Both the position numbers and the translations under genes were made by a program. The notes below the pieces were generated by a model, which did no database searches, had not been told where the DNA came from, and saw only the letters and a list, made by a program, of their open reading frames with translations. From assembly GCA_038025085.1 (NCBI GenBank), contig CM076139.1, positions 16,819,307-16,883,306 on the forward strand: 64,000 nt of DNA. Reading direction: 5' to 3'. Source of the stretch: Tetragonia tetragonoides. Taxonomy: Eukaryota; Streptophyta; Magnoliopsida; Caryophyllales; Aizoaceae. Positions 1 through 13,074 of the stretch are shown one piece after another. Position 1 is the stretch's first letter; each line of letters opens with the position of its first letter.

Positions 1-179
1 TTTGATAAAAATGAGATTCGAACTTTGTTGAAGATAAGTGAAGATGTGCCAACGCGCTACGTACCCACCTCAAGTTACACAAATTATATGACTATTTGCT
101 CATATTTGATTTTATTTTTTGAAAAGGCAAGATATATAGCCAAGCTACCCCAATGTCAGTCTAAGGTGTCATTTACCAA

Positions 180-430
180 CAGATTGGTAATGGACTGGTC
201 AAAAGAATTTGACCAAATGTTAAGATTGTCGCAGAAGTGGCCCTAATGAGCCAGATAGTCGGCAACAGCATTTGCTTCCCTGAAGCAATGAAAAACCTCC
301 ACTCTGTCGAACAAATGCAGGTCCTTTTTTGTATCGATAATGATATTCTCAATCTCACAGGGAATGTGTCACTCCGCCCTAATAGCTTTGATAACTGCAA
401 GGTTGTTGCTCATATGCTTGAACTTTGATG
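180..430 (-). pseudogene. RNase H-like domain remnant (LINE-type C-terminus)
   Basis: Reverse-strand translation gives a run ending in HCFREANAVADYLAH, the typical end of the plant RNase H-like domain (RVT_3 type) found at the C-terminus of L1-type LINE polyproteins and related proteins. Upstream in the same frame is a plausible helix (NNLAVIKAIRAE). A stop follows the LAH motif. No catalytic N-terminal half is visible, so this is a fragment. It may be the tail of a LINE separate from the one at 3-4.8 kb. Confidence 0.6.
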
Positions 431-731
431 ATCTTCCTCAATTAAATAACACAATAAAAATTTACAGTAAAATAATATTAAAAAAGTACTAAAATAATTT
501 ATTATTTTTAAAATATTTTTACTTGTTCATAAAAAATTGTTTGAGACGGTCTATTGTAACTTTTGGTAAAACGGTGATTACTTTTTACTGAAATAAGCCT
601 CACGACTCATTTCAAAGAAAAGGGCAGGAGGAAAAGGAAACCGCGACCGTCCGAGAAGACCTCCTTCCGATAAGAAAGTGATCTCTAATTCTCTATATTT
701 CTCAATAATAACCTCATTTTTTTGTGAATTA

Positions 732-994
732 GGGTCTGTTCTCCCCAGTTTATTTCTGTTTATTTCAGCAAACTTCAGCAAAGTTAAATAAAGTTAAATA
801 AAGTTAAACAAAGTTCAACAAAGTTAAACAAACCAATATACAAACTAGTTATAAAAAACACTTGAATCAACAAGATTCAACAAAAATAAACAAAGTTCAA
901 CAAACTTAAATAAAGTTAAATAAAGTTCAACAAAGTTTAACAAAAATAAATTTTCAATAATAAATATAAACGTTTTTTAGTTGGGGAGAGACTC
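732..994. mobile_element. PIF/Harbinger-like MITE with AAAGTTAAA-type internal repeats
   Basis: The element starts GGGTCTGTTCTCCCC and ends GGGGAGAGACTC, and is flanked on both sides by TTA, the target duplication expected for PIF/Harbinger elements. Most of the interior is degenerate repeats of AAAGTTAAATA and AAAGTTCAACA. There is no coding capacity. The terminal repeats are imperfect. Confidence 0.55.
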
Positions 995-1218
995 TTAGTC
1001 TCACACAAGACATACTCTTATTTATTTTGAGGAAAATTAGTGGTCGAGGAAAGTTGAGTAGGTAGTGCTCGACATGTGACATGTGTAAAGACTAATGTAC
1101 CATTGATTTTTCTTCCTCGATCAAATTCACTCACGGGTCCTCATTCTTCAGTCTTCACCCTCTCTCTCTCACTCTCTCTCCTCCCCATCCGAATATGACT
1201 TTTATTTGTATATATTTA

Positions 1219-1330
1219 CTCCCTCCGTTTCACCATTTCACTTTAATTGTCCACATTGGAATTTGTGACTCACAATATTGTGAGTCACATATTTCAAAGT
1301 GGACAATTAAATTAGGACGGAAAGAGTAGT
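1219..1330. mobile_element. Stowaway-type MITE
   Basis: The left end CTCCCTCCGTTTC and right end GGACGGAAAGAGTAG flank an almost complete inverted repeat (ACTTTAATTGTCCAC versus GTGGACAATTAAATT), with a central palindrome around TCACAATATTGTGA. The CTCCCTCCGT terminus and TA flanks are characteristic of Tc1/mariner-derived Stowaway elements. Confidence 0.75.
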
Positions 1331-1594
1331 ATACTACTAAGCATGTGTTATTGCAATATATAGAAAAAATTAAGGATGGTGATGGCATATACTCTATGTT
1401 AGACAGGAACTGGAAATTAACAGTAGGTGATACTGATATGATAGGAAGAGAGAAATGGATGTATTCGATGATGGTAATGTGAGTGACTGAGAAGAGGGAT
1501 GAGAGAGAAAGGGAGGGAGAATGGTTCCATGGTAGTAAGAATTTGTTTGTGGTGCAATGGCGAGTGACTAAGTGGCATTACGTGTAACTCGTAA

Positions 1595-1977
1595 GGCTCG
1601 GTTCTTTTCTCCTGGAAAAAATTGAATAGAACTGAACTGAAATAAAAAATTTTAACTTGACATTTAACCCTTTAAAACTCAAATATATTTAATATTGGAC
1701 TAATTTGAAAATATGTTTTGAAATTAATTATATGACAGTTATTATCATGCATTTATTTCGAAATAAAAAGTTGTCTTAGTGATAAAACTATATACTCCTT
1801 CGGCTCCAAATTGTGTTTTGGTATTGTAAATCTTCGTATTTTTTCACAAATTAATAGTCAAATTTTGTAAAGTTTGACTCAAAAAATAAAACAGAAAGCT
1901 CAATTTAAATTTGATGAAGTATGAACTGAACTAAAATAATTTAAACTGAATTAAATTTAAGCTGAAAAGAACAGAGC
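1595..1977. mobile_element. PIF/Harbinger-like MITE
   Basis: The termini GGCTCGGTTCTTTTC and GAAAAGAACAGAGC are inverted repeats flanked by a TAA target duplication. The interior matches the nested MITE at 47651-47931 (shared tract around ATTTCGAAATAAAAAGTT and the TGAACTGAAC repeats), so both belong to one family. Confidence 0.65.
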
Positions 1978-2202
1978 TAAATAAGATCTAGAATATTTAA
2001 AGAGGCTATTAGTCCTCGTAATAGGAGTAATAGATACAAGGTACTTATATTTGTATGCAAGTTGGGCGTTGATTTGAAAAGTAGACTAGTTGGTGGTTCA
2101 CCTAGTTCTTATGAGAACTTTAAAAAAAATTAAATTGCAGTTTGATAGCAGATGCCTTATTTAAGAATATTATAAGGTGGTGTAAAAAAATATACCTATA
2201 AT

Positions 2203-2849
2203 TAGACCTGTAAATTTTCGACCCGACTCGACCCGACCCTTTTTTCAGGGTCTTGATACTGATTTTTCGACTCGTAATCCGGTTTGATCCGAACCCGATT
2301 AACCCGGTGTTTCTTGGATCAAACCCGACCTGTTAGTGAATCGACCTGTTTAACCCGAAAAATAGAACAATTTGTAATTATAAACAAAAAGTTTGACTAA
2401 AATATCAAAAAAAAACATATAACTTTATTTTGTTTTTCATTAACATTTTCTCTGTCTCTTTATTCTTTCAAAATAAGAAAATTTTGCTTTTAACAACGCT
2501 AAGATGAACGGAAATATAAAGTACAATTATCGAATAATTAAACAAAATATAAAGAATATCATATACTTGTATAAACATACCAAAACGTGAAAAAATATAC
2601 GTACGTAGTTAATACAAGTTATAAATTAGAATAAATATTTGCAAATATATCGTTTAAAGGCATAAATTGGCTATATAATCGTCGAGAAAAATAAAATTTA
2701 TTGGGTCACTCGACCCTGTGAGTCGACCCGAACTTGACAACACTGGGTCAAAGTCGAGCATTTCTCAACCCGAACCCGACCCGCTAGTGACCCAAACCCG
2801 ACATGACCCGAACCTGAACCTGACCCGCCCAACCCAATTAACAGGTCTA
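2203..2849. mobile_element. Non-autonomous hAT-type element
   Basis: Terminal inverted repeats TAGACCTGTAA and TTAACAGGTCTA are flanked by 8-bp duplications CCTATAAT and CCTACAAT (one mismatch), the hallmark of hAT insertion. Subterminal regions are dense in GACCCG and CGACCC repeats, which are typical transposase-binding arrays. There is no coding capacity. The 32034-32310 block looks like a truncated relative. Confidence 0.7.
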
Positions 2850-3022
2850 CCTACAATTAATGAATATAAAGTGATTGCCACTGTTCTTTTAGCTCGTTAA
2901 TTGAGTGATTGCCACTCATTCGTGGATAGAAGAACTAGTCATTCGTGGATAGTGTTTGGGTTACTATTCATTTGTGAATAGTGTTAGGTGATATTGGCTT
3001 TTCAAAGGGTGAGGGATTTGTA

Positions 3023-4760
3023 TTATATGTTACAATATACTCTGTATATCAAATTGCGGCATGCATATAGTACGAAATAATTAAGGGAGCAAAGCAGACT
3101 TTCATTACGAATATCAAAACCTGCAACATCTTTCTCATTCTTTAAAGAACCATCAAAATTTACCTTTACATAAATGGCATTCGATGATTTCCACCTAACC
3201 AAAAATCGGGATGCAAGTTTTTTTTTTACTATTAGCATGACAATTAAAAGATTGGCTATTACTATCCACAATAATTCTAGCAAGTCATTCTTTTATGGCA
3301 CGTTCGTGACCGAAAAAAGTAGCAACTGGGTTTAAATTTTTTTATGAAAGATCTTAAGATCCCGAGAACGCCAAATACCGTACAAAAGAAATGCGCATTT
3401 GATGATTTCTTCATTAGATAAGTCACTATTCAATTTTTTGTTATAAAGCCATTCTTTAACATTACAATGTGGAGGGTCAACGTCCTACCAACTTTTTTTT
3501 CCTTTGCAATTTGCAAAATTTGGCCCACACTAGGACATTCTACAAAGAGGTAATTTAATGATTCCTTTCCATTATGACATAATTGACATTTCGAATTGAA
3601 AGATAACCCTCGTCTATTAAGTTCTTTATGAACAGAGATAGTTGAGTGAAAAAGTTAAATTGCCAAAAAAAATATCAAAATCTTACGATTAATGTTTAAA
3701 TTCCAAATCCATTTGTAACCCATTCTGTTTTATTGATTTTCCATTATAATGTGCTAACCATGTAGCGGTTTTAACATTGAAAATACCATTACCCGTCAAA
3801 TCCCATCAAACTTCGTCGTTCATTTCATGAAAAGGCAATGGAATACTTCTAAACTTTTCTGCCAAAGAGGTCGAAATATAGGACCTTAATTTGGAAATGT
3901 TCCAAGAGCGATAATGATTTATAAATTCTTTAACTTTTAAATTCGGTTCAGTTATATTAGAATTTCACTGAATGTCTAAAATCTCACAAATTGGTACCTG
4001 TGCACATCAATTATCCGTCCAAAAATTAATCGATTCACCATTGATCCCACATTCCAATCCATGTCAACCCCATGTCTAAGCAAGTCTCTTGCATTAAGTG
4101 TCATTTTCCAAGCCAATGAGTGATAGCTCTTTTTGGTACAATCGAAAAGTCCACATTGGTTCATATACTTGACTCTAATTGAAACCACCCAAACATTATT
4201 TGATTCCGAAATAATTTTTCAACCCAATTTCACTAAAAAAGCTTAACTAATCATGCTTGCTTTTCTAAGTCCAAGTCCGCCTGTGCATTTGGAATTGGCA
4301 TATTGTAACCTACCATCGGAAATCCTTGTTGTTATCAGATCGTTTTCAGAAAAATCTCCACTAATTTTATCTAATTTTTCACACGTACTAGAAGAAATTT
4401 CAAACATTACATTGTGCATGACGGTAAAGATTCAAAATTCGTTTGAATAAGAACGGTTCTTCCAATTATTTTCTTTGAGAGAACGGTTCTTCCAACCTTA
4501 GAAAGCGAGTTAGTGGCCCAATATGACATTTTATTTGAAGATTTAGTAACTAGATCTTGAAAGGAGTTAGGATATATAGTCTTGTTAAAAACCCGTCAGC
4601 CTAAATATTTTTCAAAATTGTTGTTATGTGGGATATTTGATATTGATGCTACAATTTCCTTCTGTGCTAGAGTTCGAAAAATAGATGGTCGATTTATGAT
4701 AATTAATTAGTTGGCCAGATTGTTTGTAAAAAATATCTAATACGTTTTTCAGATGATAAT
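3023..4760 (-). pseudogene. Decayed L1-type LINE, 3' part of ORF2 (RT end, zf-RVT, RNase H)
   Basis: Read on the reverse strand, several successive frames give plant LINE ORF2 landmarks in order. GGLGLRKASMI (about 4260-4310) is the region after the RT palm. NARDLLRHGVDMDWNVGS (about 4030-4110) precedes the zf-RVT domain. LSFNSKCQLCHNGKESL followed by NYLFVECPSVGQI (about 3515-3625) is the zinc-binding zf-RVT motif. VKVNFDGSLKNEKDVAGFDIR (about 3110-3175) is the start of the C-terminal RNase H domain. Frames change and stops interrupt every segment, so it is dead. The endonuclease and most of the RT are absent, as in a 5'-truncated LINE. Confidence 0.75.
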
Positions 4761-4980
4761 AAACATGTACCGGACACACACTCATGTATCAATATAACAA
4801 CATAACTATTCTCAATCAAATTATAAATTGGAAATTGGGACTACTTATGTTACATTATGCTTTGAAATAGTTTTTTTTTTTAAATAAAAAGAAGAAAAAA
4901 AAAACACTTCATCATTTATTCGGGATGGCCCTACTTAACACCCCATGGCCATAGAATGGACTTAGAAAAAGGATAAATAA

Positions 4981-5222
4981 GGCCCTGTTCTCGTCAACGA
5001 AATGATGCGGGATGGTGAGGAACGGAACAGAACGGAACGGAAATTGCAGCGCGGTGTGGAACGGGACGGAAATTGCAGCGCGGGACGGAATGAAATAATA
5101 AATATAACTTGTGTGGTACGGAACAGAACGGAAACTACGGTGCGATACAGAACGAAACGGAAATTGCAGTACGGTGCAGAACGGAACGGAATGCAGCATA
5201 GAAATGACGAAAAGAACAGGCC
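4981..5222. mobile_element. PIF/Harbinger-like MITE with GGAACGGAA internal repeats
   Basis: The ends GGCCCTGTTCTCGTCA and TGACGAAAAGAACAGGCC are inverted repeats, flanked by TAA on the left and TAT on the right (an imperfect 3-bp duplication). The interior is made of degenerate GGAACGGAACGGAAATTGC units. Open frames of up to 125 codons across it on both strands are repeat artefacts. Confidence 0.5.
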
Positions 5223-5434
5223 TATGTCGTACAAATTTCTAATTGATCTTGACGAGACCAATTGGCCTTTCACCGCCAGATGGGATAGAATCATAGAATG
5301 GACGTAAATTTGGCTATAATCCTTGAGCCTCTTATACAACTGAGGCCTCTTTTCAGTGGTCCTATCTCTTTCTCTGCGTTTGGAATACTTAGCGTATACA
5401 AAAACTTTTGTGGACTTAGTTTATAGTGGACCAA

Positions 5435-5690
5435 TACTTGGAGTCACCCCTTATTTCACCTGGAGCCACCCCCTCTAATAGTGGAGCTACCCCTACTTCA
5501 CCTAAAGTCACCCCTCAAATTTATATTTGGCACCATAGCTACTTCACCTGGAGCCACCCCCTAACTTTACTTGGAGCCACCCCTCAAATTTATACTTAGC
5601 GCCACCCCTCTAATAGTGGAGTCACCTCATACTTCACATGAAACCACCCCATACTTCACCTGGAGCCACCCCTAAAAATTACTTGATCCA
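5435..5690. repeat. Minisatellite, CTTCACCTGGAGCCACCCC unit
   Basis: About eight to ten degenerate copies of a roughly 20-30 bp unit built on CTTCACCTGGAGCCACCCC are interspersed with CTCTAATAGTGGAG variants. It lies next to ATCCACGGTGGAT. No flanking terminal repeats were identified. Confidence 0.65.
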
Positions 5691-5842
5691 CGGTGGATTA
5701 AGTCCACACAAGATATGCTGCTTAACGTAGTTAGAGAAATCCGATTATATTTTGGGTTTACCATCACTTTGTGCGTTGGACTCTTGAATATCCCATTGCT
5801 TGTAATCGACACATAACACATACTATTTAAGTCATGTGCTTA

Positions 5843-6309
5843 GGGCTCGTTCTTTTCAACTGGTAACGGCTAACCGATAACTGAGAAAAATTGGGCAAAA
5901 CTGGTGAAAACTGGAAAGTCTAACTGGTAACTGGAAGAAACATGTGAAAACTGGGAAAAATTGGGTCAAACTGCGAGAAACTGAAAATTTTGTATATTTG
6001 ATTATTTTCTTAATAATAATAATAATAATTATAATAATAATAATAATAATAATAAAATAAATTGAATAATAAAAAAATAATAACAATCATAATCATAATC
6101 ATAATAAAAAAAAAATAATAGTGAGATTAAAAATAACAATAAAATTTTTAATTAAAATATTATTAATAACATTAATTATTACATTAAAAAAAATAATAAT
6201 AACAATAAAATAAAAATAAAAATAAATAAATAAATAATAAAATAAATAAATAACAATAATAATAATAATAATAATATATTTTATTAATAATAATTTTTTA
6301 TTAGTGTAC

Positions 6310-6403
<94 letters not shown>

Positions 6404-6668
6404 GACATAGACTTTTATTCATGTTGAAATGCTAAATCAATGCATATATTTATTTTGATATTTTGATTAAATATATTATATATTTAATTATTATGTTTAA
6501 AATGTCAAAAAATCAAACTGGAAAAAATTAGGTCAGATTGGGTAAAACTGGGGAAAATTAGGAAAAATTGGGCAAAACTCGGAAAAACTGTATTTTGTAA
6601 CTGGTGAAAACTGGGCAAAACTGGACAAAATTAGGCAAGACGGAAAACCAGTTGAAAAGAACATGCCC
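5843..6668. mobile_element. PIF/Harbinger-like MITE carrying (AAT)n tracts
   Basis: Inverted termini GGGCTCGTTCTTTTCAACTG and CAGTTGAAAAGAACATGCCC are flanked by a perfect TTA duplication (5840-5842 and 6669-6671). Both arms consist of AACTGGTAACTGG/AAACTGGGAAAA repeats, and the centre holds AT-rich DNA and two trinucleotide microsatellites. No transposase is present. Confidence 0.75.
6309..6402. repeat. (ATT)n microsatellite
   Basis: An uninterrupted TTA/TAT/ATT trinucleotide run of about 94 bp inside the 5843-6668 MITE. A second, shorter AAT run lies at about 6012-6055. The poly-Asn reading frame here is an artefact. Confidence 0.95.
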
Positions 6669-6671
6669 TTA

Positions 6672-7218
6672 GATTAAAAAAATTTTCGCAAATCTACATT
6701 AAGGAAAATACTTGGTTGACATGTGAATTAGCAACCCTACAATTTTTCTAGGTGATGTTTTGGAAAAGTTTAGTAGAAAATAATTAGTACTTTCTCTTTT
6801 CCAAGTTTTTCTAACCATTTGACTTTTTGATGTCAAGCATAAAAAATGTTGGCCATTTATTTAAAAAAATTAAATATAAAGATTTATAAAGTAAATCACA
6901 AAAACTTCTATAAGACGGTTTTTCTGTAATTTTTGGTGAGACGGGGTTACTTTTCAATGAAACAAAGACGGTCACTGCTCACCATAAATGACCCCTACAT
7001 TTCTAAAAGGTGACCCCAATTTTTTGTGAGTTGGTCACATACAAGACTTGATATATACTATTATTATAAGTATTCATTATTATTTTAATTTTCAAAATAT
7101 CACTTTTTTATAATTTTTGTATTTATAAATTAAAATTATTCAAGGTCAAAGTGTCATTTCAAAAACAATGTCAAGGGTTCGTATCTTGTGAATGAAGAAA
7201 CTATTTAGTGGGAGCATT
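6672..7218. other. Intergenic spacer with an AGACGGT-type MITE relic
   Basis: No gene is visible. At about 6910-7055 there are repeated AGACGG blocks (ATAAGACGG, TGAGACGG, AAGACGGTC) and an ACAAGACTTGA end, resembling the AGACGGTCTCA MITE family seen elsewhere in the window. Exact ends could not be fixed. Confidence 0.4.
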
Positions 7219-7657
7219 TTACCCCTCCGTAGGCCAACCCTGTGCAAACAGAATTAGCCTTGATCCAAATGGCTTAGGTGCAAAAAAAAATAGCTCAATA
7301 TTCGATAATATATAAACATTAATCACCTCAATTTGATCGCCAACAACGAGGACAAGTGCTTCAGGAATGATAGGAACTCTAAACCAATAATTATCTTGGT
7401 CTTGCAAGACAATAGTGATGGCAATTCCATCACCCTGTGGTTTAAGCTAGCCCTGAGACAAGATTCAAGTTGCTTGGACATTTCGAGTAAAAGTTGAACC
7501 TTGCATGAATTATATCTTCTTCAGCTTGCCATAGATCAAACAGTCGGTTCTCTTTAAACTTCAATAAACGTGACATAACTTTAAGGAGCGTCTCAATTAC
7601 GTTTTTGGTCATGATTGAATATTCATGCAGAGTTCGGCTATGATAATTGAAGAACAC
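7219..7657 (-). pseudogene. Broken 2-oxoglutarate/Fe(II)-dependent dioxygenase fragment
   Basis: Two adjacent reverse-strand frames together give the middle of a plant 2OG dioxygenase of the flavonoid/norcoclaurine-synthase-like group. The first part has LHEYS, a helical stretch, then ARFNFYSKCPSNLNLVSGL, which is the family's RxNYYPxCPxPxxxxGL block. After a stop and frameshift come KPQGDGIAITIVLQD, then VPIIPEALVLVVGDQIEV, which corresponds to the conserved PIPGALVVNIGD block. The first iron ligand motif (HxD, normally PHSDG) reads PQGDG, so the His is lost. The C-terminal part with the second His and the RxS motif is missing. It lies 21 bp outside the large LTR element. It is clearly non-functional; the exact subfamily is uncertain. 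Confidence 0.75.
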
Positions 7658-7999
7658 AACAATTTATATATTATATATGACTGTGTAGACACCAAAAATT
7701 ATGTCTATGATAAGTCTTCATAAAAACCCGACGATAAAAGGATTGGATTTTGCTCGAACTAGGGTTGCGAGAATAATTGCTCTAATGATTAGCCCAGTTC
7801 ATTTGATCTGACCAGTAGAAACCTTTTGTACAGGTGATCCAAACCAGTTGGACTCAATTCATTTGGAGTCCAAAACTGAGAGATAGGCCTCTTTGGGCCC
7901 AAGGGCCCGAAAGGGAACCCAAACCCTTGAGTCAACCCTTGGTCAACCAAGAAAACTCAGTCAATCCCGCGTGGACCCCTCGTAATAGCCTCCCGCGCT

Positions 8000-8115
8000 T
8001 AGAAAGCATGTCAGGCGCCTATGCAAGCAGGCCGCTCCAGGTCCAAGCGGCTTGACCGCTTGCCTAGCGGCTGAACCACTTGCCAAGCGGTTCAACCGCT
8101 TGTCCTAGCTGCATG
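8000..8115. promoter_or_regulatory. AAGCGG/CCGCTT palindrome cluster in LTR U3
   Basis: Several inverted pairs of the form AAGCGGNNNNACCGCTT lie about 90-200 bp upstream of the LTR TATA box. The same cluster occurs in the 3' LTR (about 28435-28510) and, extended, at 25560-25740. A promoter-proximal regulatory array is inferred from position only. Confidence 0.45.
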
Positions 8116-8195
8116 ACCGTCTGGACCCTTTCTCGCGGACGACAAATTCGAGGCCCATTAGATTTCCATGCCAAACTCTGGCAGCTCCTCCTCTT

Positions 8196-8205
8196 CTATA
8201 TAAAC
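8196..8205 (+). promoter_or_regulatory. LTR TATA box
   Basis: CTATATAAAC lies in a conserved context in both outer LTR copies (also 28601-28610) and is followed by AAACCTTAGGGTT. It fits the U3/R boundary of a plant LTR promoter. Confidence 0.6.
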
Positions 8206-8410
8206 AAACCTTAGGGTTCAGTTGAGTAGGTTGGACATTTTCTCTGAAAGGGTTGGACATTCTCTCTGAAAAGGTTGGTCTTTTAATGGACAGTTAGAGA
8301 TTAGAGGTTGAAAATTCTCTCATATTAAAAACCCTTAATTCTGGTTCTACTCCTTCTTTAGGCTAGCCCTATGTAATACCCCCCGAATTTACAACGATTT
8401 CCGGGGCTGC

Positions 8411-9739
8411 TGTAAGGACCCGAGATTTCTACGGTCACGTAGTGCGTCCTTATAGAAAATTTGTAAGCTGGGGGTTTAGATAAGTTTAAGGGACCATCGA
8501 GTTAGAAAAGATTTTGTAAACACTTGAATTGAATAAAAACCATGAAAGATGTCACAAATCTGCTATCAACGTTTTATCGAAGGGACAAACCGAAGGGACA
8601 ACCCAATAGCGCGATAAGTGAACTGATCATGTTTTTAGAAAGACTCCCGCTCATATAGAACATATGAGTATCCAAGAATAAAAGGTTCGGGGGAGAAGGT
8701 ACGAGGTGGGAAGGTGTTAGGCACCCAACTCGCCTGTTTTATGATGGCCTCATCTAACTCAAGTTTGCTTAATAATTTAAAGACATGATTCCCACACAAA
8801 CCAGATTAACAACCTATACTTAGACTATTAATTGGTTCATCACAAGCATCACAACATTTATTATTGACCCTTATTTAGACATGCATTCGATTGGCAAGTT
8901 GAGCATTACAACGACTAAACATGCTTGGAATTGAAAGACAATATTTAGGAAGCAATAAAAGACATGATTGGCATAATATCTACATTTTGACTACTAGAAC
9001 ATAAACAGTTAAATAATTAATTTAATTTGGGCCCTCAGGAGTTAGTACCTGAAGTGTAGGCTATTTAGCAAATGAATAGTAAAACAAGATCTCAAGTAAA
9101 GAAAGAGGGGGAAGCTCGGTGTTAGTACTCCCGAGAATAGAATAGAACTGTTTATGGAAGAAAGAGGGAGAAGCTCAGAGTTAATACAACTGAGAATTGA
9201 GGGTGTCAACTGTAGACTGTGTGATTTGAATTGAGGGAGGAGGGTCGTATTTATAGGCACAGGAAGTAGGGCTGGACAGGTGAAGAGGAGCCGAGTTTTG
9301 GAATCGGGCTAAAAAAATAGTCGGGCTTGGAAGCTCAGCGAGCGCCGCTAGCGGCTGTGGATTTTCATCCGCAGCCGCTGACGGCTGTCAGATGCCAGCT
9401 GGATGTCGTCATAATGACGACATCCAGTCTATTTTAATTTTCCGGAGGAGTTTAGTGTCCCAAAAAATATGAAAAGATCGTTTTACCCTCAGACGGTAAA
9501 AGACATTTCTACCCCCGATGCGCAACTTGGCGACCGGGAGTCGGAAAAAGTCGTGAGAGGTGTCGTTGGAAAGCTCTTGAACGGGGCTTTTGAATGGGAC
9601 TGGAATGAAGAAGCGATCGAGGAAAAACCTAAGACCTTATCTTACCTATTAAAGTAAAAATAGCATTCAAGTTTATAAATTACTCCTTTCATTATCGGGT
9701 TTTTGCGGAGAAATCTGAAGGCGCTTTTTGGCGTCTACA
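8411..9739 (-). repeat. 3' LTR of the inner Tat element
   Basis: It begins TGTAAGGACC and ends GGCGTCTACA on the + strand. A TATA-like CCTATAAATACGACC (reverse strand) lies at about 9245-9259. It pairs with 15441-16783 throughout. Confidence 0.9.
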
Positions 9740-9755
9740 GAAGCCCCCACTTTGA
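9740..9755 (-). other. Polypurine tract of the inner Tat element
   Basis: On the reverse strand AAAGTGGGGGCTTC lies immediately before the LTR start TGTAGACGCC, the position of the plus-strand primer. The outer element has the closely similar AAAGTAGGGGCTTC at 26949-26962. Confidence 0.7.
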
Positions 9756-10044
9756 TCGAGCTTGAGTAAAAGCAAAGATCAAAGTATTCCGAAGGCGACA
9801 TGCAGGATGCTGATGTGCACATGGTGTATAAGAGTATACAATATGTATGCATATGAAGACAAACTTGAGTAAGGACATGCTCGTAGCGTGCTAAGATTTC
9901 ATCTCTGTGAACACAAGAAAAATAAAGTTTATGGTTAGCAGGATAGAACTCCGCTCGTAGATGGTCTAAACGTCTGCTGGGGACCTGTATTAAGAGTGAA
10001 TGAAAAAGTTAGTAATACTTTGAGAATGATCAACGTAGAGTGCT

Positions 10045-10310
10045 TCGACAAATAGTGACTAAACACCGCTCGGTGGGTGCCAAGATTCCGTTCCCGTACG
10101 AGAAACGAAAAAGCCGACGAGACAGCGCGATCAAAAATAACGGCTGTAAATGGGAAGTAACACTGGTGAGAGTGAATAGTATAAATGCTTTATTCTGAGC
10201 AAACAGTGACTAAACACCACTCGACTGGTGCCGAGATTCCGTCCTTGCATAAGAAACGAAAAAGTCGACGAGACAGCGCGATCAAAAATGACGGCTGTAA
10301 AATGGTCAGA
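10045..10310. repeat. Tandem duplication in the 3' untranslated region of the inner Tat element
   Basis: Two copies of an approximately 100-bp core (ACAGTGACTAAACACC...GACAGCGCGATCAAAAAT...ACGGCTGTAAA) are spaced about 150 bp apart (start to start). Confidence 0.7.
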
Positions 10311-10795
10311 ACATATGAACAGTTTAAATGCAATAGCTTAAGCAATCATTGACTGAAACATATAAAAAAAGACAGTATAACCGCAACAATTTAAGGAATC
10401 ATTGACTGACACAAAAATAAGTAACCTCGTAGAAGGACAGTTTAACCGCAATAGCTTAAGCGATCATTGAGTGACACAAATTTGTGACCTCGTAGAAGGC
10501 CAGTTTAACCGCAATAGCTTAAGCGATCATTGACTGACCCGAATTTGAGACCTCGTAGAAGGCCAGTTTAACCGCAATAGCTTAAGCGATCATTGACTGA
10601 CCCAAATTTGGGACGTTGGGACTTCGGGACTTGTAGAAAAGGACAGTTGAACCACAAGCGGTCATTGACTGACCCGACTTTGGGACGTTGGGACTTTGGG
10701 CCTTCGGGACTTTCGTAGAAAAGGACAGTTTAACCATAAGCGGTCATTGACTGACCCGACTTTGGGACGTTGGGACTTTGGGACTTTGATGAGGC
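10310..10795. repeat. Tandem repeat array (CAGTTTAACCGCAATAGC unit)
   Basis: Seven degenerate units of about 60-80 bp carry CAGTTTAACCGCAATAGC and GATCATTGACTGACC, with GGGACGTTGGGACTTTGGGA expansions towards the end. It lies between gag and the 3' LTR, where Tat-lineage elements are known to generate hypervariable tandem repeats. Confidence 0.8.
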
Positions 10796-10859
10796 CAGCA
10801 GATTTACCGGGCTTAAAATAATTTGGCACTCCGGGCGAGGAATATCGTCGGGGCATATA

Positions 10860-13070
<2,211 letters not shown>

Positions 13071-13074
13071 CGAC

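Larger units (their letters stand above)
7684..8371 (+). repeat. 5' LTR remnant of the outer Tat element
   Basis: It matches 26963-28788 (minus the hAT insertion) almost throughout, including the AAGCGG-rich block, the TATA region and the GGTTGGACATTCTCTCTGAA repeats. It is cut off at GGCTAGCCCTA by the chromovirus terminus TGTAATACC. The sequence that should follow (GCACCACAAAAATAAACC, present at 28781) is missing from this copy. Confidence 0.85.

Noticed and set aside
4912..5339. Frames of 95-125 codons
   Set aside because: Products of GGAACGGAA repeats in a MITE.
6099..6422. 107-codon Asn-rich reverse frame
   Set aside because: Entirely the (ATT)n microsatellite.
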